Origin: an uncultured Bacteroides sp.
GTDB lineage: Bacteria; Bacteroidota; Bacteroidia; Bacteroidales; Bacteroidaceae
Reading direction: 5' to 3'
Length of the DNA: 64,000 bases
Assembly (NCBI GenBank): GCA_944322345.1
Contig: CALUOO010000010.1
Span: 62,001 to 126,000, forward strand
Of the stretch, positions 15,714 to 24,407 are shown in pieces. Below the pieces are notes generated by a model. The model was not told the origin of the DNA. It saw only the letters and a program-made list of their open reading frames with translations, and made no database searches. The position numbers were made by a program, and so were the translations under genes. Numbering within the stretch: the first letter of the stretch is position 1; each line of letters opens with the position of its first letter.

Positions 15714-18206
15714 TTATTGTAAATTGTTCAATCGCATCTGAAGATCATTCTCGTCTACACAGAGTACATCGCGCGCCTTACTGCCTTGAGTAGGACCGAC
15801 AATCCCCGCTTTCTCCAACTGGTCCATAATACGTCCGGCACGGGCATATCCGATAGAGAACTTCCGTTGTATCAGCGAAGTAGACCCTTGTTGATGAATT
15901 ACTATCAGACGGGCAGCATCCTCAAACAGCGGGTCGAGCCGTCCCATATCCACATCATTTGCCTCAGCACTTCCACCGTCTTCACCCACATATTCAGGCA
16001 GGAAGAAAGGAGTAGGATATCCCTGCTGACGGGCAATGTACTTGGTGATTTCTTCTACTTCCGGAGTATCAATGAAGGCACACTGCACACGTACCGGATC
16101 GGCTCCCTGCAGGAAGAGCATGTCGCCCTTACCAATCAGCCGGTTTGCTCCCGGACGGTCGAGAATGGTCCGTGAGTCCATCATAGCCGAAACACGGAAA
16201 GCGATACGTGCCGGGAAGTTCGCCTTTATGGTTCCTGTAATGATATTGGTAGTAGGTCGCTGTGTAGCAATTATCATATGAATGCCCACCGCACGTGCCA
16301 GCTGGGCAATACGGGCTATAGGGAGTTCCACTTCCTTACCGGCTGTCATGATCAGGTCGCCAAACTCGTCAATCACAACTACGATATAAGGCATGAACTT
16401 ATGTCCCTTTTCCGGATTCAGGCGGCGGTGGATAAACTTATCGTTATACTCTTTGATATTGCGGACATGAGCCATCTTCAGCAGGTCATAGCGCGTATCC
16501 ATCTCTACGCAGACAGAGTTCAATGTCTGTACAACCTTTGTCACGTCGGTGATAATCGGGTCACCACCGTCGGGCAACTTGGCAAGAAAATGATTCTCGA
16601 TAACAGAATAGATGCTGAACTCCACCTTCTTTGGATCGACCAGCACAAACTTCAGTTCGGCCGGATGCTTCTTATATAATAAGGAAGTGATAATCGCATT
16701 CAGTCCCACAGACTTTCCTTGTCCGGTTGCACCAGCCACCAGTACATGAGGCATCTTGCAAAGGTCGAACATAAACACCTCGTTGGTAATGGTCTTTCCC
16801 AGAACAATAGGCAGGTCGAACTTCGACTCCTGAAACTTCTTGCTGCCTATCACGCTTTGGCCCGAAACAATCTTTGGGTTCTTGTTCGGTACTTCAATAC
16901 CGATTGTTCCCTTTCCGGGAATAGGAGCAATGATACGGATACCGTCGGCAGAGAGGCTCAGAGCAATGTCGTCTTCCAATCCGCGTATTTTCGAAATACG
17001 CACTCCCTGTTCGGGAGTAATCTCGTAGAGGGTGACTGTAGGTCCTACAGTGGCCTTTATCGTACAAATCTCGATGCCGAAACTACGCAGTGTATTGATG
17101 ATACGGTCTTTGTTGGCATTCTGCTCCTCCATGTCGATGGTAGGCTCGTCATTGTCGAAATGCTTCATCAGATCGAGCGTAGGGAAACGGTAGTTTTCCA
17201 GATCCTTTGTCGGATTATAGGGTTCCAGCTCCGGACCGCGGTACTCTTCTTCTTCGGCCGCAGGTTCTATATCAAATCCGGGCTCTTTATCAACCGTTTC
17301 CGTTGCCAGTGGAGCCGGTTCTGGCACTGTGGGCTCAAAGACCATCGTCACGCCATTTTCCGTCACAGGCTCGGGCACAGCCGACACACGCTGGGGGGCC
17401 CTCTCCTCTTCCTTCTCCGAAGGTTCCGAAGAGACGTCATGTGATTCCGGCTGATGCAGGTCGAAACTGACTTCCTGAGTCTGAGGGTCGCTAAGTTCCA
17501 CCTTCTCCTCTTCTGCCACAGGAGCCGGTTCGGCCTCTTCCTCTTTCTTTTTTCTCTTCAGGAAGTTGAGTGCCAACAGACTACGCAGCCAGATTACCGT
17601 CCGTGCGCTGAGGTAAATGAAGAAGCAGATAGCTGTAGCCAGCAGTATAAGCCAAACGCCCGGCACGCCCACTTGAGAAATCAGCCACCGGCTTACATTG
17701 TATCCGTGCATTCCTCCCCAGTAGATGAACGAATCCTGATAATGATCCATCAGTACAAAGCCTAGGAAAACGGAGAACCAAACCAGCAACAACGTACATC
17801 CTATGAACCATTTCCACAAACGCACGACGCGAACGCGCATCAGCTTCAGTCCTGCCACCGCAAGAAAAGCAAGGATGAAAAATGAGGAAACGCCAAAACA
17901 GTCGTTGATAAAATAACTCGCCAATTGTGCTCCACGCGAACCGGCATAGTTCTTCACATGATTGTCCACCGCAGCCAGATCGGCCGGATTGCCGCTATCT
18001 ACAATGCTCTGGTCGGCAGCCCCCGTAAAGAAAAAAGAGAAGAACGCCAACAACAGATATACGGAAAAGATCACCAACACAAGACCGGCAACAAAATGCA
18101 ATGTCTCATTTCGGAACAATGCTATCGTGCTACGGATGAAAGACGCTTTCTTCGGTTCGTCATCGGATATTTTCTGTTGCTTGTCAGCCTGTTTCTTGCT
18201 TGCCAT
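15714..18206 (-). CDS. ftsK: DNA translocase FtsK/SpoIIIE
   Basis: 830 residues. Hydrophobic N-terminal segments (about 36-60, 103-122, 132-152, 180-200) anchor it at the division septum. An acidic, proline-rich linker (about 218-330) follows, then the motor: Walker A GATGQGKS at about 492-499 and Walker B VVVIDEFGDL with D613-E614. The C-terminal gamma domain (about 765-830) carries the winged helix that reads KOPS sites. It pumps chromosome ends away from the septum and activates XerCD recombination. The linker is short compared with E. coli, as usual in this phylum. Its start is divergent from DUF5063 across a 505-bp gap with a 22-bp-register array. Confidence 0.96.
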   Translation of the reverse strand: MASKKQADKQQKISDDEPKKASFIRSTIALFRNETLHFVAGLVLVIFSVYLLLAFFSFFFTGAADQSIVDSGNPADLAAVDNHVKNYAGSRGAQLASYFINDCFGVSSFFILAFLAVAGLKLMRVRVVRLWKWFIGCTLLLVWFSVFLGFVLMDHYQDSFIYWGGMHGYNVSRWLISQVGVPGVWLILLATAICFFIYLSARTVIWLRSLLALNFLKRKKKEEEAEPAPVAEEEKVELSDPQTQEVSFDLHQPESHDVSSEPSEKEEERAPQRVSAVPEPVTENGVTMVFEPTVPEPAPLATETVDKEPGFDIEPAAEEEEYRGPELEPYNPTKDLENYRFPTLDLMKHFDNDEPTIDMEEQNANKDRIINTLRSFGIEICTIKATVGPTVTLYEITPEQGVRISKIRGLEDDIALSLSADGIRIIAPIPGKGTIGIEVPNKNPKIVSGQSVIGSKKFQESKFDLPIVLGKTITNEVFMFDLCKMPHVLVAGATGQGKSVGLNAIITSLLYKKHPAELKFVLVDPKKVEFSIYSVIENHFLAKLPDGGDPIITDVTKVVQTLNSVCVEMDTRYDLLKMAHVRNIKEYNDKFIHRRLNPEKGHKFMPYIVVVIDEFGDLIMTAGKEVELPIARIAQLARAVGIHMIIATQRPTTNIITGTIKANFPARIAFRVSAMMDSRTILDRPGANRLIGKGDMLFLQGADPVRVQCAFIDTPEVEEITKYIARQQGYPTPFFLPEYVGEDGGSAEANDVDMGRLDPLFEDAARLIVIHQQGSTSLIQRKFSIGYARAGRIMDQLEKAGIVGPTQGSKARDVLCVDENDLQMRLNNLQ

Positions 18207-18369
18207 AATTCAATGCCTATTTAATAAATTACATACACGGAGAATCCCCCCGTCCGTCAGGGCAGACTCTAAGGCGCAAAAGTAATAAAAAAACAGGTAA
18301 GCACGCTAAAAGTTAAGAAACAGTTTTCAAGCCATAAAGTTCCCGCGCTCCGAAGCCTGCCCCTAGGCA

Positions 18370-18611
18370 TCACACCGGAAGATGCCGTCCATCACATCGG
18401 GAGCTGTCGGCATGCACACCATGAGACGTCGGCCTGCACATTATGAAGTATCCGCCTGCACGTTATGAGATGCAAATCTGTACTTACGTATTTACAGACT
18501 TGCAGATACGTATCTGCAAGAGCGTACTTACGTATCTGCAAGCCGACACCTCAGCAGATGCATGACTGCACGCAGGCTGATGCAAGCCGGAACGTCATGA
18601 CACATCGCCGG
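18370..18611. repeat. Degenerate 22-bp-register array (about 11 units)
   Basis: Units start at 18370, 18392, 18414, 18436, 18458, 18480, 18502, 18524, 18546, 18568 and 18590, each 22 bp. Most share an AC at positions 3-4, and several share a gcac-ttatgagatgcaag type pattern. One stretch, 18499-18520, is a perfect 22-bp palindrome centred on TACGTA. The array lies between divergent ftsK and the DUF5063 gene and is higher in GC than other gaps. The rest of this 505-bp gap holds the promoter at 18683 and nothing else I can name. Confidence 0.8.
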
Positions 18612-18682
18612 CGATTGTACCACACACCTGCACGAGGGACGGAAAAAGTCGGCAACAGACACACTCATTCAATCCTTTTTCT

Positions 18683-18690
18683 TACCTTTG
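18683..18690 (+). promoter_or_regulatory. Bacteroides -7 box for the DUF5063 gene
   Basis: TACCTTTG, a full TAnnTTTG match, 21 bp before the ATG at 18712. Confidence 0.65.
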
Positions 18691-18711
18691 CGTTTTTAAA
18701 CGAAAGGAATC

Positions 18712-19389
18712 ATGGAAAAAGAGAGCCAAACCATCTTTGACAAAAACGTAATCGAGTTCGTGACGGTAGCTGCCGAGTTCTGCAATTTCCTCGAACATGC
18801 CGACAGCATGAAACGCGCCTCGTTTGTCGACACTTCACTCAAGATACTGCCGTTGCTCTACCTGAAAGCATCTCTGCTGCCTCCATGTGAAACCATAGGC
18901 GAAGAAGCGCCCGAAACATACGTCACCGAAGAAACCTACGAAATAGTACGGATGACACTGGCAGGACTGATGGGCGAAAAAGACGACTATCTGGAAGTCT
19001 TTGTCCCCGACATGGTATACAGCGACCAGCCCATCCGGAAAAACATCTCGGAAGATCTGGCAGACATCTATCAAGACATCAAAGACTTCATCTTCGTATT
19101 TCAGCTCGGGCTGAACGAAACGATGAATGATGCGCTGGCCATCTGTCAGGAAAACTTCGGCACACTGTGGGGACAGAAACTGGTCAACACCCTGCGTGCA
19201 CTGCACGACGTAAAATACAATCAGCCTGACGATGCGGAAGAGACAGCCGACGAAGAAGACGACCAGCACCACTGCCACTGTCACGACCACGGTTGCCATT
19301 GCCACGAAGAGAGCGGTTGCCACTGTGATGAAGAAGCAGACGATTGTCACTGCGATGGAGAACATTGCCATTGTCACGATGATAAATAA
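18712..19389 (+). CDS. DUF5063-type protein with a Cys/His-rich tail
   Basis: 225 residues. The first about 170 residues form an acidic helical domain that I assign to DUF5063, a family of unknown function. The last 40 residues (186-225) contain 10 Cys and 12 His arranged as five C-H-C triplets (C188, C195, C203, C212 and C219 begin them) separated by acidic residues. Such a tail should bind several soft or borderline metal ions (Zn, Ni, Cu). There is no signal peptide, so it is cytoplasmic. It is 6 bp upstream of a 3'-5' exonuclease gene and then an rRNA methyltransferase, probably one operon. A metal store, metallochaperone or sensor role is inference only. Confidence 0.8.
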   Translation: MEKESQTIFDKNVIEFVTVAAEFCNFLEHADSMKRASFVDTSLKILPLLYLKASLLPPCETIGEEAPETYVTEETYEIVRMTLAGLMGEKDDYLEVFVPDMVYSDQPIRKNISEDLADIYQDIKDFIFVFQLGLNETMNDALAICQENFGTLWGQKLVNTLRALHDVKYNQPDDAEETADEEDDQHHCHCHDHGCHCHEESGCHCDEEADDCHCDGEHCHCHDDK

Positions 19390-19395
19390 AACAAC

Positions 19396-20040
19396 ATGAT
19401 TGTAAAAAGAAGCATAGATAAAGACGAACTGCAAGACCTCCCGAAAGCCACTTTCCCGGGAAGGATCTATGTCATCCAATCGGAAAAAGAGACTCAGAAA
19501 GCAGCAGCCTATCTGCAGTCTCAACCAATCGTTGGAATAGACAGCGAAACCCGTCCCTCGTTCACCAAAGGACAAAGGCACAAAGTAGCCTTGCTGCAAA
19601 TATCGAGCACGGATTGCTGTTTCCTATTCCGCCTCAACATGACAGGACTGACCCAGCCACTCATCGACCTCTTGGAAAATCCTTCCATCACCAAAGTAGG
19701 GTTGTCACTGAAAGACGACTTTATGATGCTGCGCAAGCGGGCAGCCTTCACCCCGCGTAACTGCATAGAGTTGCAAGACTACGTCCGCCAGTTTGAAATA
19801 CAGGACAAAAGTCTGCAGAAAATCTATGGAATTCTGTTTCAGGAAAAGATCTCCAAGTCACAACGGCTTTCCAACTGGGAAGCAGACGTACTGAGCGACA
19901 GCCAGAAGCAATATGCCGCTACAGATGCATGGGCCTGCCTCAACATCTACAATCTGCTTGAAGAGCTGAAGCGTACCGGTAATTACGAAATTGAAGAACA
20001 ACCTATTAACGATTTACATAAAACCGAACAACATGTATAA
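19396..20040 (+). CDS. 3'-5' exonuclease, RNase D/DEDDy type
   Basis: 214 residues forming a single DnaQ-like nuclease fold. The first metal motif is GIDSET (D49, E51), a second acidic site lies in KVGLSLKDDF, and the last motif is YAATDAWACLNIY (Tyr and Asp, four apart), which makes it the DEDDy subtype. It lacks the HRDC domains of full-length RNase D, like many small Bacteroidetes homologues. It probably trims RNA 3' ends or degrades single-stranded nucleic acid in the cytoplasm. It overlaps the next gene by 8 bp, so the two are translationally coupled. Confidence 0.9.
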   Translation: MIVKRSIDKDELQDLPKATFPGRIYVIQSEKETQKAAAYLQSQPIVGIDSETRPSFTKGQRHKVALLQISSTDCCFLFRLNMTGLTQPLIDLLENPSITKVGLSLKDDFMMLRKRAAFTPRNCIELQDYVRQFEIQDKSLQKIYGILFQEKISKSQRLSNWEADVLSDSQKQYAATDAWACLNIYNLLEELKRTGNYEIEEQPINDLHKTEQHV

Positions 20041-21211
20041 AGTGTATCTCAAATCCGGCAAAGAAGAGTCTTTGAAAAGATTCCACCCATGGATCTTTTC
20101 CGGCGCCATTTCACATATCGACGGAGAGCCGGAAGAAGGGGAAGTAGTAGAAGTCTACACTGCTAAGAAAGAATTCATAGCTACAGGACACTTTCAGATC
20201 GGAAGTATCGCCGTACGGGTACTCTCTTTCCGACAAGAACCCATCAATCACGATTTCTGGAAGCGCAAACTGGCCATCGCATACGACATGCGACGAAGCA
20301 TCGGCATTGCCACCCATCCATCAAACAACACATATCGCCTTGTACACGGCGAAGGAGACAACCTGCCCGGATTGGTCATCGACATCTATGCCAAGACAGC
20401 AGTCATGCAAGCCCATTCTGCCGGTATGCATCTGAACCGCATGGACATAGCCGAAGCCCTTTCCGAGGTCATGGGCGACAGAATTGAGAACATTTATTAT
20501 AAATCAGAAACAACTCTTCCCTTCAAAGCCGATTTATTCCCCGAAAACGGTTTCCTGAAAGGGGGAAGCAATGAAAATATTGCATTGGAATACGGGTTGA
20601 AATTTCATGTCGACTGGCTGAAAGGACAGAAAACCGGTTTCTTTGTAGACCAGCGCGAGAACCGTGCTCTACTCGAGCGCTACGCCAAAGACCGCTCCGT
20701 ACTGAATATGTTCTGCTATACAGGCGGATTTTCATTTTACGCAATGCGAGGAGGAGCCCGACTGGTACATTCGGTAGACAGTTCTGCCAAAGCCATCGAG
20801 CTCACCAATCAGAATGTAGAACTGAACTTTCCCGGCGATCCCAGACACCAAGCATTTGCAGAAGATGCATTCAAATACCTTGACCGTATGGGCGACCAGT
20901 ACGATCTGATTATACTAGACCCTCCTGCATTTGCCAAACACAAAGATGCTCTACGGAATGCTTTGCAAGGATATCGAAAGCTAAATGCAAAGGCTTTCGA
21001 AAAGATAAGACCGGGAGGTATTCTTTTCACCTTCTCCTGTTCGCAGGTAGTAACCAAAGAGAACTTCCGGACTGCCGTATTCACCGCTGCAGCAATGTCC
21101 GGACGAAGTGTACGAATCTTACATCAGCTGACACAGCCTGCAGATCATCCGGTAAACATCTACCATCCCGAAGGAGAATATCTGAAAGGACTCGTACTCT
21201 ACGTCGAATAG
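20033..21211 (+). CDS. 23S rRNA (cytosine-C5)-methyltransferase, RlmI-like
   Basis: 392 residues from the ATG at 20033, which gives the expected MYKVYLKSGKEE start of the PUA domain. An upstream in-frame start would run through the exonuclease 3' end and is not needed. Order: PUA RNA-binding domain (about 1-75, including HPWIFSGAI), EEHD-like linker, then a Rossmann methyltransferase with the SAM motif MFCYTGGFS, the DPPAF catalytic motif and the SCS motif (FSCSQVV) with the methyl-accepting Cys. It probably modifies a 23S rRNA cytosine, as E. coli RlmI does at C1962. Co-transcribed with the exonuclease. Confidence 0.92.
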   Translation: MYKVYLKSGKEESLKRFHPWIFSGAISHIDGEPEEGEVVEVYTAKKEFIATGHFQIGSIAVRVLSFRQEPINHDFWKRKLAIAYDMRRSIGIATHPSNNTYRLVHGEGDNLPGLVIDIYAKTAVMQAHSAGMHLNRMDIAEALSEVMGDRIENIYYKSETTLPFKADLFPENGFLKGGSNENIALEYGLKFHVDWLKGQKTGFFVDQRENRALLERYAKDRSVLNMFCYTGGFSFYAMRGGARLVHSVDSSAKAIELTNQNVELNFPGDPRHQAFAEDAFKYLDRMGDQYDLIILDPPAFAKHKDALRNALQGYRKLNAKAFEKIRPGGILFTFSCSQVVTKENFRTAVFTAAAMSGRSVRILHQLTQPADHPVNIYHPEGEYLKGLVLYVE

Positions 21212-21327
21212 CCTGTCATATAGTTAATTCTATTAACATAGAAACATAAATAGAACGGCACAAGTTAATAATAGCTAAAGAAAGAAAGATTTTAGTCTTT
21301 TTATTATGCAGCATATTATAAACACTC

Positions 21328-21335
21328 TATATTTG
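21328..21335 (+). promoter_or_regulatory. Bacteroides -7 box of a short transcript
   Basis: TATATTTG, a full TAnnTTTG match. It would start transcription near 21341, just ahead of the terminator at 21379-21409. Confidence 0.6.
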
Positions 21336-21340
21336 CACTG

Positions 21341-21410
21341 TGTTTTTCATGGTATTAGATTTAAGGTTAATAAAGATTGGCTGTCTGGGATAGATAGCCT
21401 TCTTTTTTTA
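21341..21410 (+). ncRNA. Probable small RNA or terminated leader
   Basis: A strong -7 box is followed about 45 nt later by an intrinsic terminator: GGCTGTCT (21379-21386) pairing with AGATAGCC (21392-21399), then seven T. The roughly 70-nt product has no ORF worth naming. Its middle part (tcatggtattagatttaagg) is, from memory, a sequence that recurs in Bacteroides intergenic regions, so it may belong to a described Bacteroidales structured RNA; I am not certain which. It could be a free-standing sRNA or a leader that controls the bifunctional nuclease gene 127 bp further on. The rest of this 325-bp gap is AT-rich without other features. Confidence 0.55.
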
Positions 21411-21536
21411 TATACCTATACATCTCCAAAATCCACCTCTCTTACATTATTCTGCAGAATCATTCATCAAGTTTTCTTATAAATTGTTGCTATTATCAAT
21501 ACCTATCCATATCTTCGCATAAATAAAGATATATTA

Positions 21537-22139
21537 ATGGATAAAAAGATAGAACTTTATATCATAAACATCACCACTTGTCAATCTCAGGCAGGCGCTT
21601 TCTCCATGCTATTGGGTGAAGTGAATGGTGAGCGACAGATACCAATTATCATAGGTCCTGTTGAAGCCCAATCTACTATCATATACTTAAGGGGAATGAA
21701 AACTCCCCGCCCATTGACCCACGATCTATTCACAAGAATTCTAAAAGCCTTAGACATCAGTATTTTGCGCGTACTGATTTACAAGGCACACGAAAGTATC
21801 TTCTACTCCTATATTTACCTGAAACAAGGTAATGAGATCATACGCATTGATTCTCGTACCTCCGATGCCATCGCATTAGCGGTACGGGCCCAATGTCCAA
21901 TTTTCATTAATGAATCTATATTAGAGCAGGAATGCCTGCGTATGAAAGGATTCAATAACGCTCAGGACAAAACACCAGAAAATGAGAGACCACCCCAAAA
22001 GAGGCCTTCTACCAACCACTCTTCCCAAAAACTAGAAGAAATACTAGCCAAAGCCATTCAAGAGGAGAACTACGAACTGGCAGCCAAGATACGTGACCAA
22101 ATCAAATCAGAACAACAAAACCAAATTGATGAATTATAA
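21537..22139 (+). CDS. Bifunctional nuclease (BFN/DUF151) family protein with UVR domain
   Basis: 200 residues. The N-terminal about 130 residues match the BFN/DUF151 fold (GAFSMLLGEVNGERQIPIIIGPVEAQS, then TPRPLTHDLF and the IDSRTSDAIALAVR segment). After a polar linker (about 143-165), residues 165-197 form a UVR motif (LEEILAKAIQEENYELAAKIRDQI), as found in UvrB/UvrC and stress proteins. Plant members have weak DNase and RNase activity; the bacterial role is unsettled. It is 2 bp upstream of rsmE, so the two are translated together. Confidence 0.9.
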   Translation: MDKKIELYIINITTCQSQAGAFSMLLGEVNGERQIPIIIGPVEAQSTIIYLRGMKTPRPLTHDLFTRILKALDISILRVLIYKAHESIFYSYIYLKQGNEIIRIDSRTSDAIALAVRAQCPIFINESILEQECLRMKGFNNAQDKTPENERPPQKRPSTNHSSQKLEEILAKAIQEENYELAAKIRDQIKSEQQNQIDEL

Positions 22140-22141
22140 CT

Positions 22142-22840
22142 ATGCACGTATTTTATACACCCAATATATTAAGAAATCCTGAACTTCCGGAAGAAGAAGC
22201 CCAACACTGTACTCGTGTCTTACGGCTTGGAGTCGGAGACAACATCACACTGACAGACGGAAGGGGTAATTTTTACAAAGCAGAGATTACTGTGGCCAAC
22301 AGCAAACGGTGTCTGGTAGCCATCACAGAGACTATCCATCAGAACCCTCTTTGGCCATGCCATCTACACATAGCCGTAGCTCCGACTAAGAATATGGACC
22401 GTAACGAATGGTTTGCCGAAAAAGCTACAGAAATCGGAATTGACGAACTCACGTTTCTAAACTGCCGTTTTTCCGAGCGGAAAGTAATCAAAACCGAAAG
22501 AATAGAAAAAATACTTATATCTGCCATCAAGCAGTCGCTCAAAGCTCGTTTACCTAAGCTCAACGAGATGATAGATTTCACAAAATTCATCGCACAAGAT
22601 TTTAAAGGTCAGAAGTTCATTGCACATTGTTATGAAGGAGAAAAGCCATTGTTGAAAGATGTTCTGACACCCGGCAAAGACGCAGTCGTACTGATTGGCC
22701 CCGAAGGAGACTTCAGCGAAGAGGAAGTCAAAGCTGCCATCGAGCGAGGATTTACACCTATCAGCCTTGGGAAATCACGGTTACGAACAGAAACAGCAGC
22801 ATTGGTAGCCTGTCATACAATGAACCTTATGAACCAATAA
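22142..22840 (+). CDS. rsmE: 16S rRNA (uracil-1498-N3)-methyltransferase
   Basis: 232 residues, typical SPOUT-family RsmE length. An N-terminal PUA-like part (EEAQHCTRVLRLGVGDNITLTDG) leads into the knotted methyltransferase half with KNMDRNEWFAEKATEIGI and the SAM-binding VLIGPEGDFSEEEV and LGKSRLRTETAAL motifs. It methylates U1498 of 16S rRNA in the assembled 30S subunit. It starts 2 bp after the bifunctional nuclease gene and ends 9 bp before the DUF4836 lipoprotein, pointing to one transcription unit. Confidence 0.96.
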   Translation: MHVFYTPNILRNPELPEEEAQHCTRVLRLGVGDNITLTDGRGNFYKAEITVANSKRCLVAITETIHQNPLWPCHLHIAVAPTKNMDRNEWFAEKATEIGIDELTFLNCRFSERKVIKTERIEKILISAIKQSLKARLPKLNEMIDFTKFIAQDFKGQKFIAHCYEGEKPLLKDVLTPGKDAVVLIGPEGDFSEEEVKAAIERGFTPISLGKSRLRTETAALVACHTMNLMNQ

Positions 22841-22849
22841 TACCTAAAA

Positions 22850-24391
22850 ATGACAAAGAATATGGTAAAGAAACTGATCTCACAACTATCGGTACTGGTA
22901 GTACTGATCATTACGTTCGCAGCGTGTTCCAAGCAGTCGGAATACACCAGCGCCATTCCATCCGACGCATCTTCTGTAGTAGCAGTCAACCTGCAATCAC
23001 TAATCCAAAAAGCCGAACTGGACAATCAAGAAAACCAGGCCAGTAAACAGAAAATACTGGATGCGCTCAAAAGTGAAATGAACGCAGCTACTTTCCAGCA
23101 GCTGGAAAAAGTGATAAAGAACCCCGGCGAATCAGGGATCGACCTGAAAGCCCCCATATACGTATTCACCTCCCCTTCTTTACCGCAACCGACTGTAGTA
23201 GCCAGAATCGGTAAAGAAGATGACTTAAACGCTTCGTTAGACGTACTGGTGAAGGAACAGATTATCCAACCGGTTACGGAAACAGATGGAATCAATATTT
23301 CTACTACCCAAGGCGGACTTATTGCTTTCAATGCTTCCACTCTGATGATTACCGGCGCCGAAGGAACGAATCAGACAGAAAAGACCAAAGCCGATATTGT
23401 TAATCTGCTGAAGCAATCCGCCGAAAACAGCATTTCACAATCCGAAGCTTTTCAAAGAGCAATAAAAAGACAGGAAGACATTCGCTTCTTCGCATCCTTG
23501 AATGCTTTGCCAGAGATGTACAGACAACAAGTGAGTCTCGTACTTCCTTCCTCTTTCCCACTAAATGACATTATCCTGCTAGGAGGACTCAGCTTCGAGA
23601 AAGGAAAAATCATTCTCAAAACAGAAAGTTTCAGCGAGAAAGAAGAGGTAAGAGAACTTATCAAACAGCAACTGGAAATGTATAAAGAATCTGACAACAC
23701 ATTCTGCAAATTCTTTCCCGCTTCTACACCAGCATTCATTAATATGAGTATAAATGGAGAAAAAGCTCACGACTTACTAAAAGGAAACACAGCATTTCTG
23801 CCACCAGTCGTAGCTGAAAAACTAGAAAAGGCTCTCGATTCACTTGACGGAGACATCGCGATCGGATTCTTCAGCTTTCCGATATTCAAAACACCGACAG
23901 CTATCATCTATGCAGAAGTGAAAAATGACAACGCAGTGAAAGAACTCTATAACATAGGCAAGACTTCGAATGAAGAAATTATAGAACTGGGAAAGAACGA
24001 ATATGTATCTAAATCAAAGAGGAATAATATTTTCTTTGGAATCAAAGATAAATATATGTATGTCACCAATGACGAACAGCTTTATAAAAACATAGGAAAA
24101 GTTGAAAAAGGATCAGTCAACGACACTCCCTATGCTCCGGAAATGAAAGGAAAACCACTTTTTACAGCTGCTAACATGGAAGCGATACTCGATCTGCCTA
24201 TCATAAAAATGTGGGTAGGATTTGTTGCCGGCAAGCAAGCTGACACATACCTCAAGCTGGCATCCCACATCGCTTATATCAGCTGTAGCCGAGAAGTGGA
24301 AACCGGAGAAATAACCCTTTGCCTGAAAGACAAAGATACCAACGCCCTCAAACAAATAGTTGATTTGGCCAGGCAGTATACCGGCATGTAA
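22850..24391 (+). CDS. DUF4836 family lipoprotein
   Basis: 513 residues with a lipoprotein signal; the lipid Cys is residue 26 (ITFAACSKQ). The mature part looks like the Bacteroidetes DUF4836 family, secreted alpha/beta proteins whose opening IPSDASSVVAVNLQSLIQKA is typical. The function is unknown. The ATG at 22862 (MVKKLISQ) is an equally possible start and keeps the signal. It lies between rsmE and an ABC transporter, 9 bp and 16 bp away, so it is probably in the same operon as both. No catalytic motif is seen. Confidence 0.8.
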   Translation: MTKNMVKKLISQLSVLVVLIITFAACSKQSEYTSAIPSDASSVVAVNLQSLIQKAELDNQENQASKQKILDALKSEMNAATFQQLEKVIKNPGESGIDLKAPIYVFTSPSLPQPTVVARIGKEDDLNASLDVLVKEQIIQPVTETDGINISTTQGGLIAFNASTLMITGAEGTNQTEKTKADIVNLLKQSAENSISQSEAFQRAIKRQEDIRFFASLNALPEMYRQQVSLVLPSSFPLNDIILLGGLSFEKGKIILKTESFSEKEEVRELIKQQLEMYKESDNTFCKFFPASTPAFINMSINGEKAHDLLKGNTAFLPPVVAEKLEKALDSLDGDIAIGFFSFPIFKTPTAIIYAEVKNDNAVKELYNIGKTSNEEIIELGKNEYVSKSKRNNIFFGIKDKYMYVTNDEQLYKNIGKVEKGSVNDTPYAPEMKGKPLFTAANMEAILDLPIIKMWVGFVAGKQADTYLKLASHIAYISCSREVETGEITLCLKDKDTNALKQIVDLARQYTGM

Positions 24392-24407
24392 ACATAACAA
24401 AGAGTAC

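Noticed and set aside
18370-18611. CRISPR-like array
   Set aside because: Units are degenerate, 22 bp long without separate spacers, and no cas gene is present. The same holds for the 86-bp elements, whose spacers are only 2 bp.
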